From the NCBI GenBank assembly GCA_900767375.1, contig CAAFYX010000004.1, forward strand, positions 1 to 29,587: DNA of 29,587 nucleotides, written 5' to 3'. Position numbers and translations under genes: made by a program. The DNA is from Rikenellaceae bacterium (GTDB lineage Bacteria > Bacteroidota > Bacteroidia > Bacteroidales > UBA932). This document shows, one piece after another, positions 29,472 through 29,587 of this stretch; position 1 is the first letter of the stretch; every line of letters starts with the position of its first letter. Under the pieces are notes generated by a model, which was not told the DNA's origin, made no database searches, and saw only the letters and a program-made list of their open reading frames with translations.

Positions 29472-29587
29472 CAATTTATTAATATTTAGTCGGTTGACTT
29501 CTTTATTTCGGCCATTTGCCCGACGCTTTCCCGACAGAATTTTCAAAATCGCAAAAACGAACCCGTACCACTTTGCGTGGACTTCCA

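Noticed and set aside
29459..29587. Integrated element or integrase gene at the 3' end of tRNA-Leu
   Set aside because: tRNA genes are common attachment sites, but the 129 bases after it show no duplicated tRNA end and no frame with convincing integrase similarity before the window ends.

Overview
The window is a chromosomal segment of a Bacteroidota bacterium, most likely order Bacteroidales. Four things point there. Several genes have the phylum-specific promoter TTTG-N19-TAnnTTTG (alr, HU, rplU, rpsU, tRNA-Leu). Genes generally lack Shine-Dalgarno sequences, except rpsU. The order HU / tiny basic COX24-like protein / RNase G is typical, as is a carboxypeptidase-regulatory-domain outer membrane beta-barrel protein. 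The GC content is moderately high and coding density is very high. The genus cannot be fixed from the sequence alone.

Layout. Positions 1-2662 (minus) hold an operon of a YugP-type membrane zinc protease, a phosphomannose-isomerase-like cupin with altered active-site residues, an Hsp15-like S4 protein and a DJ-1/PfpI protein cut by the window edge. A compact divergent promoter region with a palindrome separates it from alr (plus), which overlaps a small ribbon-helix-helix-like gene. Positions 4179-9180 (minus) hold lon-ung-coaD-tandem thioredoxin, with overlapping or nearly touching genes. Positions 9330-11460 (plus) hold HU, the 29-residue COX24/mS38-like protein and RNase G. Positions 11476-15525 (minus) hold lnt-FTHF cyclo-ligase, then PASTA protein-rluD. 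Positions 15630-18671 encode a large outer membrane protein with Gly/Met-rich tracts. Positions 18779-21275 (minus) hold rplU-rpmA and serS-ruvC. Positions 21442-23311 (plus) hold a degenerate AAA-like ATPase followed by a sirtuin. Then come rpsU, a 1131-residue AsmA-like protein, a convergent secreted GH31 glycosidase and a tRNA-Leu(UAG).

Most of the content is housekeeping: translation, cell wall and lipoprotein maturation, proteolysis, DNA repair and CoA synthesis. No CRISPR array, insertion sequence, prophage or recognisable defence island was seen.

The points most worth checking are: (1) an identical 13-bp palindrome TGACATTTTGTCA both between the YugP protease gene and alr and just upstream of lon; (2) a full anti-SD-complementary Shine-Dalgarno with a GTG start on rpsU, fitting bS21 autoregulation; (3) a pseudo-ATPase/sirtuin gene pair; (4) a phosphomannose-isomerase homologue lacking key residues; and (5) stem-loops in front of the RNase G gene.
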